Assembly (NCBI GenBank): GCA_017446885.1
Contig: JAFSOR010000027.1
Span: forward strand, 1-38,953
Source: Spirochaetia bacterium
GTDB taxonomy: Bacteria > Spirochaetota > Spirochaetia > CADAEX01
Direction of reading: 5' to 3'
DNA: 38,953 nucleotides
Shown here: positions 17,202-26,842 of the stretch, one piece after another
How the letters are laid out: every line of letters starts with the position of its first letter
Numbering within the stretch: position 1 is the stretch's first letter
Notes under the pieces: generated by a model
The model's database searches: none
What the model saw: the letters and a program-made list of their open reading frames with translations, nothing else
Told to the model about the DNA's origin: nothing
Translations under genes and position numbers: made by a program

Positions 17202-18026
17202 CTACTTACGTCTGTTAACTATAAATTTACCGGAAAGCTTTCTCTTCTTCCGTGTCTTATAACCTTTAGTAGGAAGACCCCAAGGTGTTACAGGGTTACG
17301 TCCGGCTGCTGTCTTACCTTCACCACCACCATGTGGGTGATCGATCGGGTTCATTACAACACCTCTGACCTTTGGTCTTCTGCCAAGCCATCTGCTTCTT
17401 CCAGCTTTTCCAAGGGAAATGTTCATGTAGTCTTCGTTTCCAACTTCGCCGATGGTAGCCATGCATTTCTTGAATACCATTCTCATCTCGGTGGAAGGAA
17501 GTCTAAGTGTTACATAGTCTCCCTCTTTTGCAACTACAAGTGCGCTTAAACCTGCAGATCTTACAAGCTGGCCGCCCTTTCCATAAACAAGCTCTACGTT
17601 GTGGATAGATACACCCAGGGGAATGTTCTCCAGCGGCAGTGCGTTTCCAACCTTGATTGGAGCTGCAGGACCGCTCTGGATCATGTCGCCAACCTTGAGT
17701 CCCTTAGGAGCCAGGATGTATCTCTTTTCTCCGTCAACATAGTTGATAAGAGCGATGTTGGCGCTTCTGTTCGGATCGTACTCGATTGTCACAACCTTTC
17801 CTGGTACACCGAACTTATCGCGTCTAAAATCGATAATTCTGTATTTTCTCTTGTGTCCACCACCTCTGCGACGTACACTTATGCGTCCGGAAGCGCCTCT
17901 TCCGGCACATGGAGCAAAACCTGATGTAAGTGATTTCTCCGGTCTATCGGTTGTAAGCTCTGAGAAATCGAGTGTTGCTCTGGTACGCAGACCAGGTGTA
18001 TGTGGTTTATACTTCTTGATACCCAC
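17202..18026 (-). CDS. rplB: 50S ribosomal protein L2
   Basis: A 274-residue L2, needed for subunit joining and near the peptidyl transferase centre. The conserved C-terminal segment [42 protein letters not shown] in pattern includes the essential histidine. The N-terminal [17 protein letters not shown] is also typical. It follows rplW by 11 bases. Confidence 0.98.
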   Translation of the reverse strand: MGIKKYKPHTPGLRTRATLDFSELTTDRPEKSLTSGFAPCAGRGASGRISVRRRGGGHKRKYRIIDFRRDKFGVPGKVVTIEYDPNRSANIALINYVDGEKRYILAPKGLKVGDMIQSGPAAPIKVGNALPLENIPLGVSIHNVELVYGKGGQLVRSAGLSALVVAKEGDYVTLRLPSTEMRMVFKKCMATIGEVGNEDYMNISLGKAGRSRWLGRRPKVRGVVMNPIDHPHGGGEGKTAAGRNPVTPWGLPTKGYKTRKKRKLSGKFIVNRRK

Positions 18027-18037
18027 TTACTGCCCCC

Positions 18038-18340
18038 TTACACGCCTTCAAACATATCTATTTTTTCACCAGGAGCAAGTGTGATAATCGCCTTTTTCCA
18101 TGATGATTTTTGACCAATTCTGTAGCCTGATCTTGTTCTGGTTGCCTTCTTGTCGCCGCGCACCCACATTGTGTTGCATGCTGTAGCCTTGACACCGAAA
18201 ACTTTCTCAACTGCTTCCATGATCTGGAACTTGTTTGCCTCTGGAAGAACTTTGAAGGCATACTTTGCAGCCTTTTCTTCTCTAAGGAGGTTGGTTTTTT
18301 CTGTCACAATAGGTTCAATAAGAATATTCTGTGCTTCCAT
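18038..18340 (-). CDS. rplW: 50S ribosomal protein L23
   Basis: A 100-residue L23 at the tunnel exit, the main docking site for trigger factor and SRP. Seen are LIEPIVTEKTNLL at the start, YAFKVLPEANKFQIMEAVEKVFGVK, and RTRSGYRIGQKSSWKKAIITL. I chose the ATG at 18340, eight bases after AAGGAG, which itself overlaps the rplD stop; a GTG three codons earlier is too close to that site. Confidence 0.96.
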   Translation of the reverse strand: MEAQNILIEPIVTEKTNLLREEKAAKYAFKVLPEANKFQIMEAVEKVFGVKATACNTMWVRGDKKATRTRSGYRIGQKSSWKKAIITLAPGEKIDMFEGV

Positions 18341-18345
18341 ACCTA

Positions 18346-18969
18346 TCACTCCTTATAAAAATCGTTCAGTCCCAGTGCAGCTGATTCCAGTGCAAGGACG
18401 TTCTTTCCATAGAAAAGATCATGAGCTCTCAATCTATTGTATGAAAGGAAAGTAAGCCAAGGAATGTTGCGTCCTGCTCTCTTGATCATGGCATCGTCAT
18501 CCTTCAGAATAAGAACTGTTCTTTCTGCAGGAACAAGATTCTTGAGAATAGATGCAATATCCTTTGTCTTTCCGCTTTCAACTGTGAAATCTTCAACAAC
18601 TTTGAATTTACCGCCCAGCACTTTCTGGCTGAGGATAGATTTCATTGCAAGTCTTTTCATCTTTTTTGGCATCTTGTAGCTGTAATCTCTTGGCTTAGGA
18701 CCAAAAACTACACCACCGCCAACCCACAACGGACTTCTCTTGCGACCAGCTCTTGCCCGACCTGTACCTTTCTGGCTCCAAGGCTTGGCTGTACTGCCGC
18801 TGACTTCGTCTCTGTCTTTTGTGCATGCAGTTCCAACTCTCATGTTGGCAAGTTCGTTATTTATTGCGTAATAAATAGTTCCGTCACTTATTTCGCAGTT
18901 AAAAACAGAGTCATTCAGTTCTATTGTCCGTAATTCTTCACCTTTTACTGAGAAGACCTTAGCTTCCAT
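18346..18969 (-). CDS. rplD: 50S ribosomal protein L4
   Basis: A 207-residue L4 of usual length, with its extended tunnel loop. Signatures are GSTAKPWSQKGTGRARAGRKRSPLWVGGGVVFGPKPRDYS in pattern and the C-terminal RAHDLFYGKNVLALESAALGLND. In E. coli L4 represses the S10 operon by attenuation; here a hairpin before rpsJ could be a target, though no sequence match was shown. Confidence 0.97.
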   Translation of the reverse strand: MEAKVFSVKGEELRTIELNDSVFNCEISDGTIYYAINNELANMRVGTACTKDRDEVSGSTAKPWSQKGTGRARAGRKRSPLWVGGGVVFGPKPRDYSYKMPKKMKRLAMKSILSQKVLGGKFKVVEDFTVESGKTKDIASILKNLVPAERTVLILKDDDAMIKRAGRNIPWLTFLSYNRLRAHDLFYGKNVLALESAALGLNDFYKE

Positions 18970-18985
18970 TTATTTTCCTCTTTGT

Positions 18986-19603
18986 CTACTTTATTGCTTT
19001 TCTGACAAGTACCAAACTCTTTGGAGCACCCGGAACAGCGCCCGCAATAAGAATTACTTTCTTTTCAGCGTCAACTTTTACAACCTTGATGTTCTGGACA
19101 GTAACTCTGTCGCTGCCCATTCTTCCGGCCATCTTAAGGCCTTTCATCAGCTTTCCTGGTGTGGAGGACATACCTACACCACCGTTCTGTCTGTGGAACT
19201 TGGAACCGTGTGTGGCTCTTCCGCCGCCAAAGTTGTGGCGCTTCATAACACCTGCATAGCCCTTTCCCTTGGAAGTTCCGATTACATCAACTGTGTCGAT
19301 GTCGGCAAAAACCTCGATTCCAAGCTTATCGCCCATCTTGCACTCAAGCTCAAAGTCCCGGAACTCAACCAGTTTCTTTCTTGGCTCCATGCCTTCGGCA
19401 AACTGTCCTGCATATGGTTTTGTCACGTGTTTTTTCTTGATATCACCATATCCAAGAACTACAGCGCTGTATCCGTTTTTATCGGCTGTTCTTTCGCCGA
19501 CAACTGTGTTCTCGTCAACTTTGATAACTGTAACAGGTGTGAGCACTCCGTTTTCGTTAAAAACCTGAGTCATTCCAACTTTTTCTGCTATCAACCCGAT
19601 CAT
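18986..19603 (-). CDS. rplC: 50S ribosomal protein L3
   Basis: A 205-residue L3, an assembly-initiating protein whose loops reach the peptidyl transferase centre. It starts MIGLIAEKVGMTQVFNENG and carries GKGYAGVMKRHNFGGGRATHGSKFHRQNGGVGMSSTPGKLMKG in pattern, the conserved loop. It follows rpsJ by 16 bases. Confidence 0.98.
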   Translation of the reverse strand: MIGLIAEKVGMTQVFNENGVLTPVTVIKVDENTVVGERTADKNGYSAVVLGYGDIKKKHVTKPYAGQFAEGMEPRKKLVEFRDFELECKMGDKLGIEVFADIDTVDVIGTSKGKGYAGVMKRHNFGGGRATHGSKFHRQNGGVGMSSTPGKLMKGLKMAGRMGSDRVTVQNIKVVKVDAEKKVILIAGAVPGAPKSLVLVRKAIK

Positions 19604-19619
19604 AATCTCATCACCCCAA

Positions 19620-19928
19620 TCACTGCTTAATCTCTACATCAACACCTGCGGGCAATTCAAGTTTCATAAGGGCATCCATTACGTCAGAGGATGGCTCAAA
19701 AATATCAATTAACCTTTTGTGTGTTCTCATCTCAAACTGTTCCCGTGATTTTTTGTTTACAAACGGAGATTTAAGAACAGTGTATTTGTTGATCTTTGTA
19801 GGCAGAGGGATTGGTCCTGCAACTTTTGCACCAGCCTTTACAACAGTCTGTACAATAGACTTTGCGCTCTGGTCAATCAATTCGATGTCAAAACCCCTAA
19901 GCCTTACTCTAATCCTTTCTTCAGCCAT
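19620..19928 (-). CDS. rpsJ: 30S ribosomal protein S10
   Basis: A 102-residue S10, a head protein that also joins NusB in transcription antitermination. It begins [23 protein letters not shown] and has the conserved loop [23 protein letters not shown]. It is the first gene of the S10 cluster, but no promoter precedes it. It follows tuf by 59 bases that include a terminator-like hairpin. Confidence 0.98.
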   Translation of the reverse strand: MAEERIRVRLRGFDIELIDQSAKSIVQTVVKAGAKVAGPIPLPTKINKYTVLKSPFVNKKSREQFEMRTHKRLIDIFEPSSDVMDALMKLELPAGVDVEIKQ

Positions 19929-19946
19929 TTTTATTACTTTCTCCCG

Positions 19947-19977
19947 AAAAAATGACCCCCCGCATCAATGCGGAGGG
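19947..19977 (-). terminator. Terminator or attenuator between tuf and rpsJ
   Basis: On the minus strand CCTCCGCA, loop TTGA, TGCGGGGG forms an 8-9 bp GC-rich stem (one G-T pair), followed by TCA and six T. It lies after the tuf stop and before the rpsJ ribosome binding site. Since rpsJ has no visible promoter of its own, it probably acts as a partial terminator or regulated attenuator. Confidence 0.7.
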
Positions 19978-19987
19978 CGTATTTTTG

Positions 19988-21172
19988 TTACTCAATAATC
20001 TCTGTTACCTGGCCGCTGGCTACAGTCTTTCCGCCTTCGCGGATAGCGAATCTAAGACCTTTCTCCATAGCGATAGGATAAATAAGTTCTACTGTAAGCT
20101 CGGTGTTGTCACCAGGCATAACCATCTGCTTGTCTTCTGGCAGTGTAACAGTACCGGTAATATCGGTTGTTCTGAAATAGAACTGTGGTCTGTAACCAGA
20201 GAAGAATGGGTTATGGCGTCCGCCCTCTTCCTTTGTCAGGCAGTAGATAGCTCCCTTGAACTTCTTATGAGGTGTGATTGTACCTGGTTTTGCAAGCACC
20301 TGGCCTCTTTCGATTTCTTTCTTCTCAACACCGCGGAGCAGGATACCTACGTTGTCTCCAGCCTCGCCCTGATCCATTGTCTTGTTGAACATCTCGACGC
20401 CGGTAACTACAGAAGATCTGGTCTCTTTGATACCTACGATCTCAACTGCATCGCCAACCTTTACAATACCTCTCTCGATTCTTCCGGTAGCTACTGTACC
20501 ACGGCCGGAAATGGAGAAGATATCCTCTACTGGCATAAGGAATGGCTTGTCGATTTCTCTCTCTGGGAGTGGGAAATATGTATCCATTGCATCAAGAAGC
20601 TCCTGGATGCACTTTGTCTTTTCTGGGTCGTCTGGATGAGACATAGCCTCGAATGCAGATCCCTTGATGATTGGACAGTTAGGATCGAAACCGTACTTCT
20701 CGAGAAGCTCCTGAACCTCTACCTCTACCAGCTCAACCAGCTCTGGGTCAGCCAGGTCCATCTTGTTAAGGAATACAATCAGCTTTGGAACGCCAACCTG
20801 TCTTGCAAGCAGGATGTGCTCTCTTGTCTGTGGCTCTGGACCGGAGTCTGCAGCTACCAGGATGATTGCACCGTCCATCTGTGCGGCACCGGTAATCATG
20901 TTCTTAACATAGTCGGCATGGCCCGGGCAGTCTACGTGAGCGTAGTGTCTTTTGTCTGTCTCATACTCGATATGTCTTGTGTTGATGGTGATACCTCTAG
21001 CCTTCTCTTCTGGTGCGTTGTCGATATCATCATAGTTCATTACCTTTCCGCCGTTCTTCTTTGCGCAGTACATAGAAATTGCTGCGGTAAGAGTTGTCTT
21101 ACCATGGTCTACGTGTCCGATTGTACCAACGTTAATGTGTGGTTTGGTCCTTTCAAATTTCTCTTTTGCCAT
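19988..21172 (-). CDS. tuf: Elongation factor Tu
   Basis: A 394-residue EF-Tu that delivers aminoacyl-tRNA to the ribosome. The GTP-binding motifs are GHVDHGKT (P loop), DCPGHADYV and NKMD. The loop [12 protein letters not shown] and [18 protein letters not shown] are close to Borrelia EF-Tu as I recall it and point to spirochaetes. A strong TAGGAGG lies before the ATG. It has its own upstream promoter and a leader of about 200 nt. fusA is not next to it, as in other spirochaetes. Confidence 0.98.
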   Translation of the reverse strand: MAKEKFERTKPHINVGTIGHVDHGKTTLTAAISMYCAKKNGGKVMNYDDIDNAPEEKARGITINTRHIEYETDKRHYAHVDCPGHADYVKNMITGAAQMDGAIILVAADSGPEPQTREHILLARQVGVPKLIVFLNKMDLADPELVELVEVEVQELLEKYGFDPNCPIIKGSAFEAMSHPDDPEKTKCIQELLDAMDTYFPLPEREIDKPFLMPVEDIFSISGRGTVATGRIERGIVKVGDAVEIVGIKETRSSVVTGVEMFNKTMDQGEAGDNVGILLRGVEKKEIERGQVLAKPGTITPHKKFKGAIYCLTKEEGGRHNPFFSGYRPQFYFRTTDITGTVTLPEDKQMVMPGDNTELTVELIYPIAMEKGLRFAIREGGKTVASGQVTEIIE

Positions 21173-21375
21173 TAGTTTCCTCCTAAAGAATCTAATACTT
21201 AAAAAATTTCATTTCAAAAATTAATTGAGATAAAAAGATGACAACACTATTATTCAAAAGATATGAATGACAGTATCACCACCTTACCACTCCAGCTGCC
21301 GCAGGCAGCTCCGAGCAATTGGTTTGGCTCAACCAAATGCACAAATGGTCGCAGAAAAACGACCTATTTCATCTT
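21173..21375 (-). promoter_or_regulatory. Structured 5' leader of tuf
   Basis: About 200 nt between the predicted tuf promoter and the tuf start hold no gene. Two perfect hairpins are visible: AGCTGCC/GGCAGCT with a three-base loop (21294-21310) and TTGGTT/AACCAA with a six-base loop (21319-21336). Neither is followed by a T run in minus-strand sense. The remainder toward tuf is AT-rich and unremarkable. No known riboswitch class was recognised. Confidence 0.5.
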
Positions 21376-21404
21376 GTTTTATCACAAGCAGAAGATTTTG
21401 ACAA
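21376..21404 (-). promoter_or_regulatory. Candidate tuf promoter
   Basis: TTGTCA (21399-21404) and TAAAAC (21376-21381) are 17 bases apart on the minus strand, just after the rpsG 3' hairpin. The -35 differs from consensus by one base. The start site would be near 21369. Confidence 0.5.
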
Positions 21405-21443
21405 TACTAAAATGTGATAAAATCAAGCAAATAAATGGTTTAT

Positions 21444-21470
21444 AGCCCCTTTTCCACCAGAAAAAGGGCT
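21444..21470 (-). terminator. Hairpin after rpsG, weak terminator or 3' end stabiliser
   Basis: On the minus strand AGCCCTTTTTC and GAAAAGGGGCT form an 11-bp stem with one G-T pair and a five-base loop, starting a few bases after the rpsG stop. The sequence that follows (ATAAACCATTTATTT) is AT-rich but lacks a true T tract, so termination is probably incomplete. Confidence 0.5.
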
Positions 21471-21477
21471 ATCCAGA

Positions 21478-21948
21478 TTACCACCTGTAATGGGAGAATG
21501 CCTTGTTGGCCTCTGCCATCTTGTGGGTATCTTCCTTTTTCTTGAATGCTGTACCTGTTGAATTGAATGCATCCAAAAGTTCAGCACCCAGCTTTTCGCC
21601 CATAGTTTTTCCATTTCTGGATCTTGAAGCCTGGATAATCCATCTCATGGCCAGAGCTTCACGTCTGGACTCTCTTATTTCCATTGGAACCTGATATGTG
21701 GATCCGCCGACTCTTCTGGACTTAACCTCTACAACTGGCTTTACATTCTCCAATGCTGTAGAAAGAGCCTCGAGAGGTTCCTTGTCTGTCTTCTTGCCCA
21801 GGAATTCCATTGCATCGTACATGATTTTTGTGCTTATGGATTTCTTGCCATCAAACATCATGCGTGTAATGAATTTTGCAACCACTGTACTGTTGTACCG
21901 TGGATCTGGAATAAATTCTCTTTTTGTTGCACCGCTTCTTCTAGACAT
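21478..21948 (-). CDS. rpsG: 30S ribosomal protein S7
   Basis: A 156-residue S7 of usual length, organiser of the 30S head and, in E. coli, repressor of the str operon. It starts [20 protein letters not shown]; later segments are [24 protein letters not shown] and [14 protein letters not shown]. It follows rpsL by 15 bases. No fusA follows; after 305 bases comes tuf. Confidence 0.98.
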   Translation of the reverse strand: MSRRSGATKREFIPDPRYNSTVVAKFITRMMFDGKKSISTKIMYDAMEFLGKKTDKEPLEALSTALENVKPVVEVKSRRVGGSTYQVPMEIRESRREALAMRWIIQASRSRNGKTMGEKLGAELLDAFNSTGTAFKKKEDTHKMAEANKAFSHYRW

Positions 21949-21963
21949 TTATAAGTTCCTCTA

Positions 21964-22338
21964 TCAAGCCTTTGGTCTCTTTGTTCCATATTTAGAACGT
22001 GATCTCTTTCTGTCTTCTACACCAAGGGTATCCTTTGCACCTCTGATGATATGATATCTGACACCAGGGAGGTCCTTTACTCTTCCGCCTCTTAAAAGAA
22101 TAACAGAGTGCTCCTGCAGGTTATGTCCGATACCTGGAATGTAAGCTGTAACTTCGATACCGTTTGACAGTCTTACTCTGGCAACCTTTCTAAGGGCAGA
22201 GTTAGGTTTCTTAGGTGTTACAGTCATAACTCTTGTACATACGCCTCTCTTCTGAGGGCAGCTTTCAAGAGCAGGAGATTTGGTCTTTTTCTTGACCGCT
22301 TTTCTACCTTTTCTGATTAACTGATTAATTGTAGGCAT
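21964..22338 (-). CDS. rpsL: 30S ribosomal protein S12
   Basis: A 124-residue S12, the decoding-centre protein that controls accuracy. The two streptomycin-resistance hot spots carry wild-type lysines: [11 protein letters not shown] and [14 protein letters not shown]. The gene has its own promoter in the 104-base gap after rpoC, so the rpsL-rpsG pair can be made apart from rpoBC. Confidence 0.98.
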   Translation of the reverse strand: MPTINQLIRKGRKAVKKKTKSPALESCPQKRGVCTRVMTVTPKKPNSALRKVARVRLSNGIEVTAYIPGIGHNLQEHSVILLRGGRVKDLPGVRYHIIRGAKDTLGVEDRKRSRSKYGTKRPKA

Positions 22339-22383
22339 TTAACAACCTTCTCCTATATATTTTTCGGCAGACAAAGCTGCCCA

Positions 22384-22422
22384 TTTTTCCAGAACATTAG
22401 ATTAACAATCTGACTGGAAAAA
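22384..22422. repeat. 9-bp inverted repeat enclosing the rpsL -10 box
   Basis: TTTTTCCAG (22384-22392) and CTGGAAAAA (22414-22422) are perfect inverted copies 21 bases apart. An inner pair AGATT/AATCT overlaps the -10. The arms touch the -35 and the start site, the geometry of an operator or of a hairpin formed in rpoC read-through RNA. Confidence 0.7.
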
Positions 22423-22427
22423 GTCAA
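22399..22427 (-). promoter_or_regulatory. Promoter of rpsL-rpsG
   Basis: TTGACT (22422-22427) and TAATCT (22399-22404) are 17 bases apart on the minus strand. The start would be near 22392, with about 54 nt of leader, including a short GGCAG/CTGCC hairpin. The -10 lies inside a 9-bp inverted repeat. Confidence 0.75.
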
Positions 22428-22442
22428 GTGGGATTTTATTCC

Positions 22443-25400
22443 CTATTCTAAATCCTCAATACTGCGCTGTCTTGGGCCGTTTTCGGCTTCTTCCTGCGCC
22501 TCCTGTCTGCGCCTCTCCAGCACCTCCTGCACCAGCTGGTCCAGATCTTCGTTCTGGTCGTTGTACAGCTTGACATTGCGGTACATCTTGTTTCCTGTTC
22601 CAGCAGGGATAAGGTGTCCGATAAGGAGGTTCTCCTTAAGTCCGTGGAGATGGTCTGTCTTTCCTTCAATAGCTGCCTTGGTAAGAACCTTTGTGGTCTC
22701 CTGGAAGGAAGCTGCCGACAGGAACGACTCGATAGCCAACGATGCCTTGGTTATTCCAAGGAGCTTGGACCGTGCCACTGCCGGAGCACCTTTGGCCTCG
22801 ATGACACGCTTGTTCTCTTCCTGGAACTTAACTTTATCTTCCTGGCTGCCAAGTATGAACTTGGTATCGCCAACATGGGCAATCTCCACTTTTCTAAGCA
22901 TCTGGCGGATTATTACACCGATATGCTTGTCGTTGATTCTTACGTCAACCTTCTTATATACCTTGAGAACTTCGTTCATAAGGTAGGACTGGAGTGCATT
23001 CTCGCCAAGTATGTTCAGGATGTCGTGCGGGTTCTTCTCGCCGTCGCACAGCTCCTCGCCAGCCTCGACCTTATCGCCGTCGCGCACAAGCAGGTTCTTG
23101 CCCATAGGAATCAGGTGCTTGAACTCTCTGTCCTGCTCGTCGGTGATTATAATAATTCTCTTGCCCTTGCTCTTTCCACTGAACTTGACAGTTCCTGAAA
23201 CCATGGCAAGAACAGCCGGATTCTTAGGAATTCTGGCTTCGAACAGTTCCTCGACACGTGGAAGACCTTCGGTGATATCGGAACCTTTGGTAACTTCCTT
23301 ATCCATCTTGGCCAGCACAACTCCGGCCTTTACCTTGTCTCCGTTCTCTACAGATACATAGGAATTTCCAGGCAGATAGTATGTAACCAGATCTTCGCCT
23401 TTGGCATCGACTATGGAGATTCTTGGGTCCAGGGCCTCGTCCGAGAATTCTATGATTCTCTTTTCCTTCTGGCCGCTGTTTGCGTTTATAACCTCGCGCA
23501 TTGTCTTTTCCGGCTCAAGGTCGTGATATACAATGGTGCCCGAGTATTCTGCAATTATAGGCTCGTTGAACGGGTCAAACTTGGCTATTACGCTGTCGGC
23601 ATCCACACAGCTGTCGGCCTTGACATAAAGCTCGGTTCCGCTCTTGATGTCGATTCTCTGCTCGGTACCAAGCGAAAGAAGCTTATCGCCGAACACATGG
23701 ACATATGCCTTGTTTGTAGCGCTGGTTGTCTCTTTGCTGCGCTTGATAAGCGGCTTTCCAGGGGTAACCATCTCCCAGTCCTTGACCAGGAGTTTGTCGT
23801 TTTTAATCTCTCTGGCAATGAGGATTTTATTTACTATGATGTATCCCTTTCTGGTAAAGATACGGTTTCCGTTCTCAAGCTCTACAGTGTTGCCATGAAT
23901 CTCCTTGATGAATACAGGGTATTCTCGCTTGATTTCCTTGGATTCGCTGGCCTTGTCTGCTGTACCACCGGTATGGAAGGTTCTCATGGTAAGCTGAGTA
24001 CCTGGCTGACCTATGGACTGGGCAGCGATAATACCTACTGCCTCGCCTATCTCAACAGGCCTGTTGTTGGCCAGGTTGCGGCCGTAGCACTTCTGGCATA
24101 CGCCGTGCTTGGAGTCGCAGGTAAGAACGCTTCTTATCCGGACAGTCTCTATGCCGGCAGCCTCTATCTCCTTGGCCTTGGCCTCGGTGATCTCCTCGTT
24201 CATATCCAGGATAAGCTCGCCTGTAATCGGGTGCTTAACCCGCTCAAGGGTAAATCTTCCTTCGATTCTGTCGGCCAGGGATTCCTTGATCTGCTCCCCT
24301 TCCTTAAGGGCGCTTATATCCATACCATTGATGGTTCCGCAGTCTTCTTCCTCGACAACAACATCCTGTGCAATATCTACAAGACGTCTGGTAAGGTAAC
24401 CGGCGTTGGATGTCTTGAGTGCTGTATCGGCAAGACCTTTTCTGGCTCCGTTACAGGAGATGAAGAACTCGATGATAGAAAGACCTTCCTTGAAGTTGGA
24501 CCTGATTGCCAGCTCGATGATATCGCCGTTAGGCTTCTGCATACGGCCTCTCATTCCAGCCAGCTGTCTAAGCTGTGTACGGCTACCTCTGGCTCCGGAC
24601 TTGGTCATCATGAATACAGGGTTGAATCCCTGCCTGTCTTCGGCCAGCCTGTCCATAAGCACATTGGTAAGCTGTCCTTCGGTGGCACCCCATACCTCGA
24701 TTACTCTGTTATAGCGCTCTTTCTCGGTTATAGCACCGCTCTTGGACTGAGCCTGGATATCCTTGATCTTTTCCTGGGCTGTGTCGATAAGCTTTTTCTT
24801 TTCGGGCGGAACAATGATATCGGCCATACTGATTGTGGAGCCGAACTTGGTTGCATACTTGAATCCCAGATCCTTTACTGCATCCAAAAGCTGAATTGTG
24901 ACAGAAGAACCGAACTTTTTGTAGCAGTCGAAGATAATCTTCTTAAGGTCTTTGTCTATGTAGCCTTTAAGCCATTCGTCCTTATCCTTGTCGCCAGCCT
25001 TAAGGTCCCATTTCTTTTCTGCAAGGTCGTCAAAGAATGGACCGTTGTGGAACTCAAGAACATCTGGAAGCGGTTCGTTGAACAGAAGCCGTCCAGGTGT
25101 GGTCAGGATATACTGGCCTTCCAGTTCCTGCGGTACAGACTTGCCAACCACTTTGCCGCCAGTCACTTTTATTTTAATTACATCCTGGTAGCGGATAGAC
25201 CTGGAATCCAATGCCTGAAGCACCTCGTCGAATGATGTAAAGCATCTGACCTTAAGTTTTTTATCGCCATTTGCTGTTGCAATCTCTGCGTATGGTTTTG
25301 CTATAGTAAGCTGGTAGATACCCAGAACCATATCAAGAGAAGGGAATACAATAGGCTTGCCGTTTGCAGGGTCCAGCAGGTTGTTTATAGACATCATAAG

Positions 25401-26825
25401 TGTCCAGCACTCAATCTGGGCCGCCTGGGTAAGCGGCAGGTGCACAGCCATCTGGTCTCCGTCGAAGTCGGCATTGAACGCACGGCACACCAGAGGGTGC
25501 AGTTTTATAGCCTTGCCTTCTACAAGAACCGGCTCAAAAGCCTGGATACCAAGACGGTGCAGTGTAGGTGCACGGTTAAGCATAACCGGATGCTCCTTTA
25601 CTACCTCGTCAAGTACGCCCCAAACCTCATCGGCCGCTTCTTCTACAAGGGTCTTGGCTTTCTTTATATTATATACAATCTCTTTTTCCACAAGCTTTTT
25701 CATAATGAAAGGCTTGTAAAGCTCCAGGGCCATCTTTGCAGGCAGACCGCACTGATGGAACTTGAGCTCGGGTCCTACAACAATTACAGAACGGCCGGAG
25801 TAGTCGACTCTCTTTCCAAGAAGGTTCTGGCGGAAACGGCCCTGTTTTCCCTTGAGCATATCGGACAGGGATTTTGCAGGTCTTGTACTTGTTCCCTTGG
25901 CCGGCTTCTTCTTCTTTGAGTTATCCAGAAGAGCATCCACAGCTTCCTGAAGCATGCGCTTCTCGCTCTTGAGCAGGATAGTAGGAGCTCCCATACCCTG
26001 GACTTTCTTGAGTCTGTTATTTCTATTGATTACTCTTCTGTAAAGATCGTTAAGATCTGATGTGGCAAAACGGCCACCTTCCATCGGAGTCATAGGACGC
26101 AGGTCAGGAGGAATAACTGGAATTACATCCAGAATCATCCAGCTGGGGTTGATCTCGGATTTCAAGAAGCCTTCGACAACCTCAAGCCGTTTAAGATATT
26201 TCTTCTCAACCTTGCCATCTTTTTTGTTCATCTCGGCTCGGAGGCTCTTAGCAAGTTCCTGCAGGTCAAGCTCCTTAAGGAGAATCTTGATGGCTTCGGC
26301 GCCGGTATCTGCAGTAAAACTCTGACCTAACTTCTCTTTTGCCTTGTTGTAATCATCTTCGGAAATAACCTGATACTTATGAAGATTGGTATCTTCTGTA
26401 TTTCCTGCATCGATGACAATGTATTTCTCGTAATAGAGGATAGACTTAAGGTCAGCAGCCGAAAGATTGAGCAAAAGACCTATAGGCGAAGGAACAGAGC
26501 GGTAATACCAGATATGGGCTACTGGAGAGGCAAGCTCGATGTGTCCCATTCTCTCTCTTCTGACTCTGGAATGGGTAACCTCTACATGGCAGCGTTCGCA
26601 CTTTACACCTTTATAGCGGATAGACTTGAATTTTCCGCACCGGCATTCCCAGTCCTTGGTAGTTCCGAATATCTTGCGGCAGAAAAGTCCATCATCTTCC
26701 GGTTCCTGGCTTCTATAGTTAATAGTCTCGGATTTTGTGACCTCGCCATAGGACCATTTTCTGATCTGATCTGGAGAAGCGAGTTTAATTAAAATACTAT
26801 CGAATTCCTGCATATCTTTAATCAT
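22443..26825 (-). CDS. rpoC: RNA polymerase beta' subunit
   Basis: A 1460-residue beta' subunit. The N-terminal zinc site is [19 protein letters not shown], the catalytic magnesium loop is [12 protein letters not shown], and the second zinc site is [11 protein letters not shown]. The bridge helix and trigger loop region ([17 protein letters not shown], then [16 protein letters not shown]) is intact. The N-terminus closely resembles Treponema RpoC from memory. It follows rpoB by 17 bases, the standard rpoBC pair. Confidence 0.98.
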   Translation of the reverse strand: MIKDMQEFDSILIKLASPDQIRKWSYGEVTKSETINYRSQEPEDDGLFCRKIFGTTKDWECRCGKFKSIRYKGVKCERCHVEVTHSRVRRERMGHIELASPVAHIWYYRSVPSPIGLLLNLSAADLKSILYYEKYIVIDAGNTEDTNLHKYQVISEDDYNKAKEKLGQSFTADTGAEAIKILLKELDLQELAKSLRAEMNKKDGKVEKKYLKRLEVVEGFLKSEINPSWMILDVIPVIPPDLRPMTPMEGGRFATSDLNDLYRRVINRNNRLKKVQGMGAPTILLKSEKRMLQEAVDALLDNSKKKKPAKGTSTRPAKSLSDMLKGKQGRFRQNLLGKRVDYSGRSVIVVGPELKFHQCGLPAKMALELYKPFIMKKLVEKEIVYNIKKAKTLVEEAADEVWGVLDEVVKEHPVMLNRAPTLHRLGIQAFEPVLVEGKAIKLHPLVCRAFNADFDGDQMAVHLPLTQAAQIECWTLMMSINNLLDPANGKPIVFPSLDMVLGIYQLTIAKPYAEIATANGDKKLKVRCFTSFDEVLQALDSRSIRYQDVIKIKVTGGKVVGKSVPQELEGQYILTTPGRLLFNEPLPDVLEFHNGPFFDDLAEKKWDLKAGDKDKDEWLKGYIDKDLKKIIFDCYKKFGSSVTIQLLDAVKDLGFKYATKFGSTISMADIIVPPEKKKLIDTAQEKIKDIQAQSKSGAITEKERYNRVIEVWGATEGQLTNVLMDRLAEDRQGFNPVFMMTKSGARGSRTQLRQLAGMRGRMQKPNGDIIELAIRSNFKEGLSIIEFFISCNGARKGLADTALKTSNAGYLTRRLVDIAQDVVVEEEDCGTINGMDISALKEGEQIKESLADRIEGRFTLERVKHPITGELILDMNEEITEAKAKEIEAAGIETVRIRSVLTCDSKHGVCQKCYGRNLANNRPVEIGEAVGIIAAQSIGQPGTQLTMRTFHTGGTADKASESKEIKREYPVFIKEIHGNTVELENGNRIFTRKGYIIVNKILIAREIKNDKLLVKDWEMVTPGKPLIKRSKETTSATNKAYVHVFGDKLLSLGTEQRIDIKSGTELYVKADSCVDADSVIAKFDPFNEPIIAEYSGTIVYHDLEPEKTMREVINANSGQKEKRIIEFSDEALDPRISIVDAKGEDLVTYYLPGNSYVSVENGDKVKAGVVLAKMDKEVTKGSDITEGLPRVEELFEARIPKNPAVLAMVSGTVKFSGKSKGKRIIIITDEQDREFKHLIPMGKNLLVRDGDKVEAGEELCDGEKNPHDILNILGENALQSYLMNEVLKVYKKVDVRINDKHIGVIIRQMLRKVEIAHVGDTKFILGSQEDKVKFQEENKRVIEAKGAPAVARSKLLGITKASLAIESFLSAASFQETTKVLTKAAIEGKTDHLHGLKENLLIGHLIPAGTGNKMYRNVKLYNDQNEDLDQLVQEVLERRRQEAQEEAENGPRQRSIEDLE

Positions 26826-26842
26826 ACTATTCTACCCTTCCC

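Noticed and set aside
19952..21175. Open frame of 407 codons on the plus strand spanning tuf
   Set aside because: Codon-aligned antisense of a highly expressed gene with strong codon bias. No promoter, ribosome binding site or homology.
23523..25235. Open frame of 570 codons on the plus strand opposite rpoC
   Set aside because: It is also codon-aligned antisense and is explained by codon choice in rpoC, which is a clear, intact gene.
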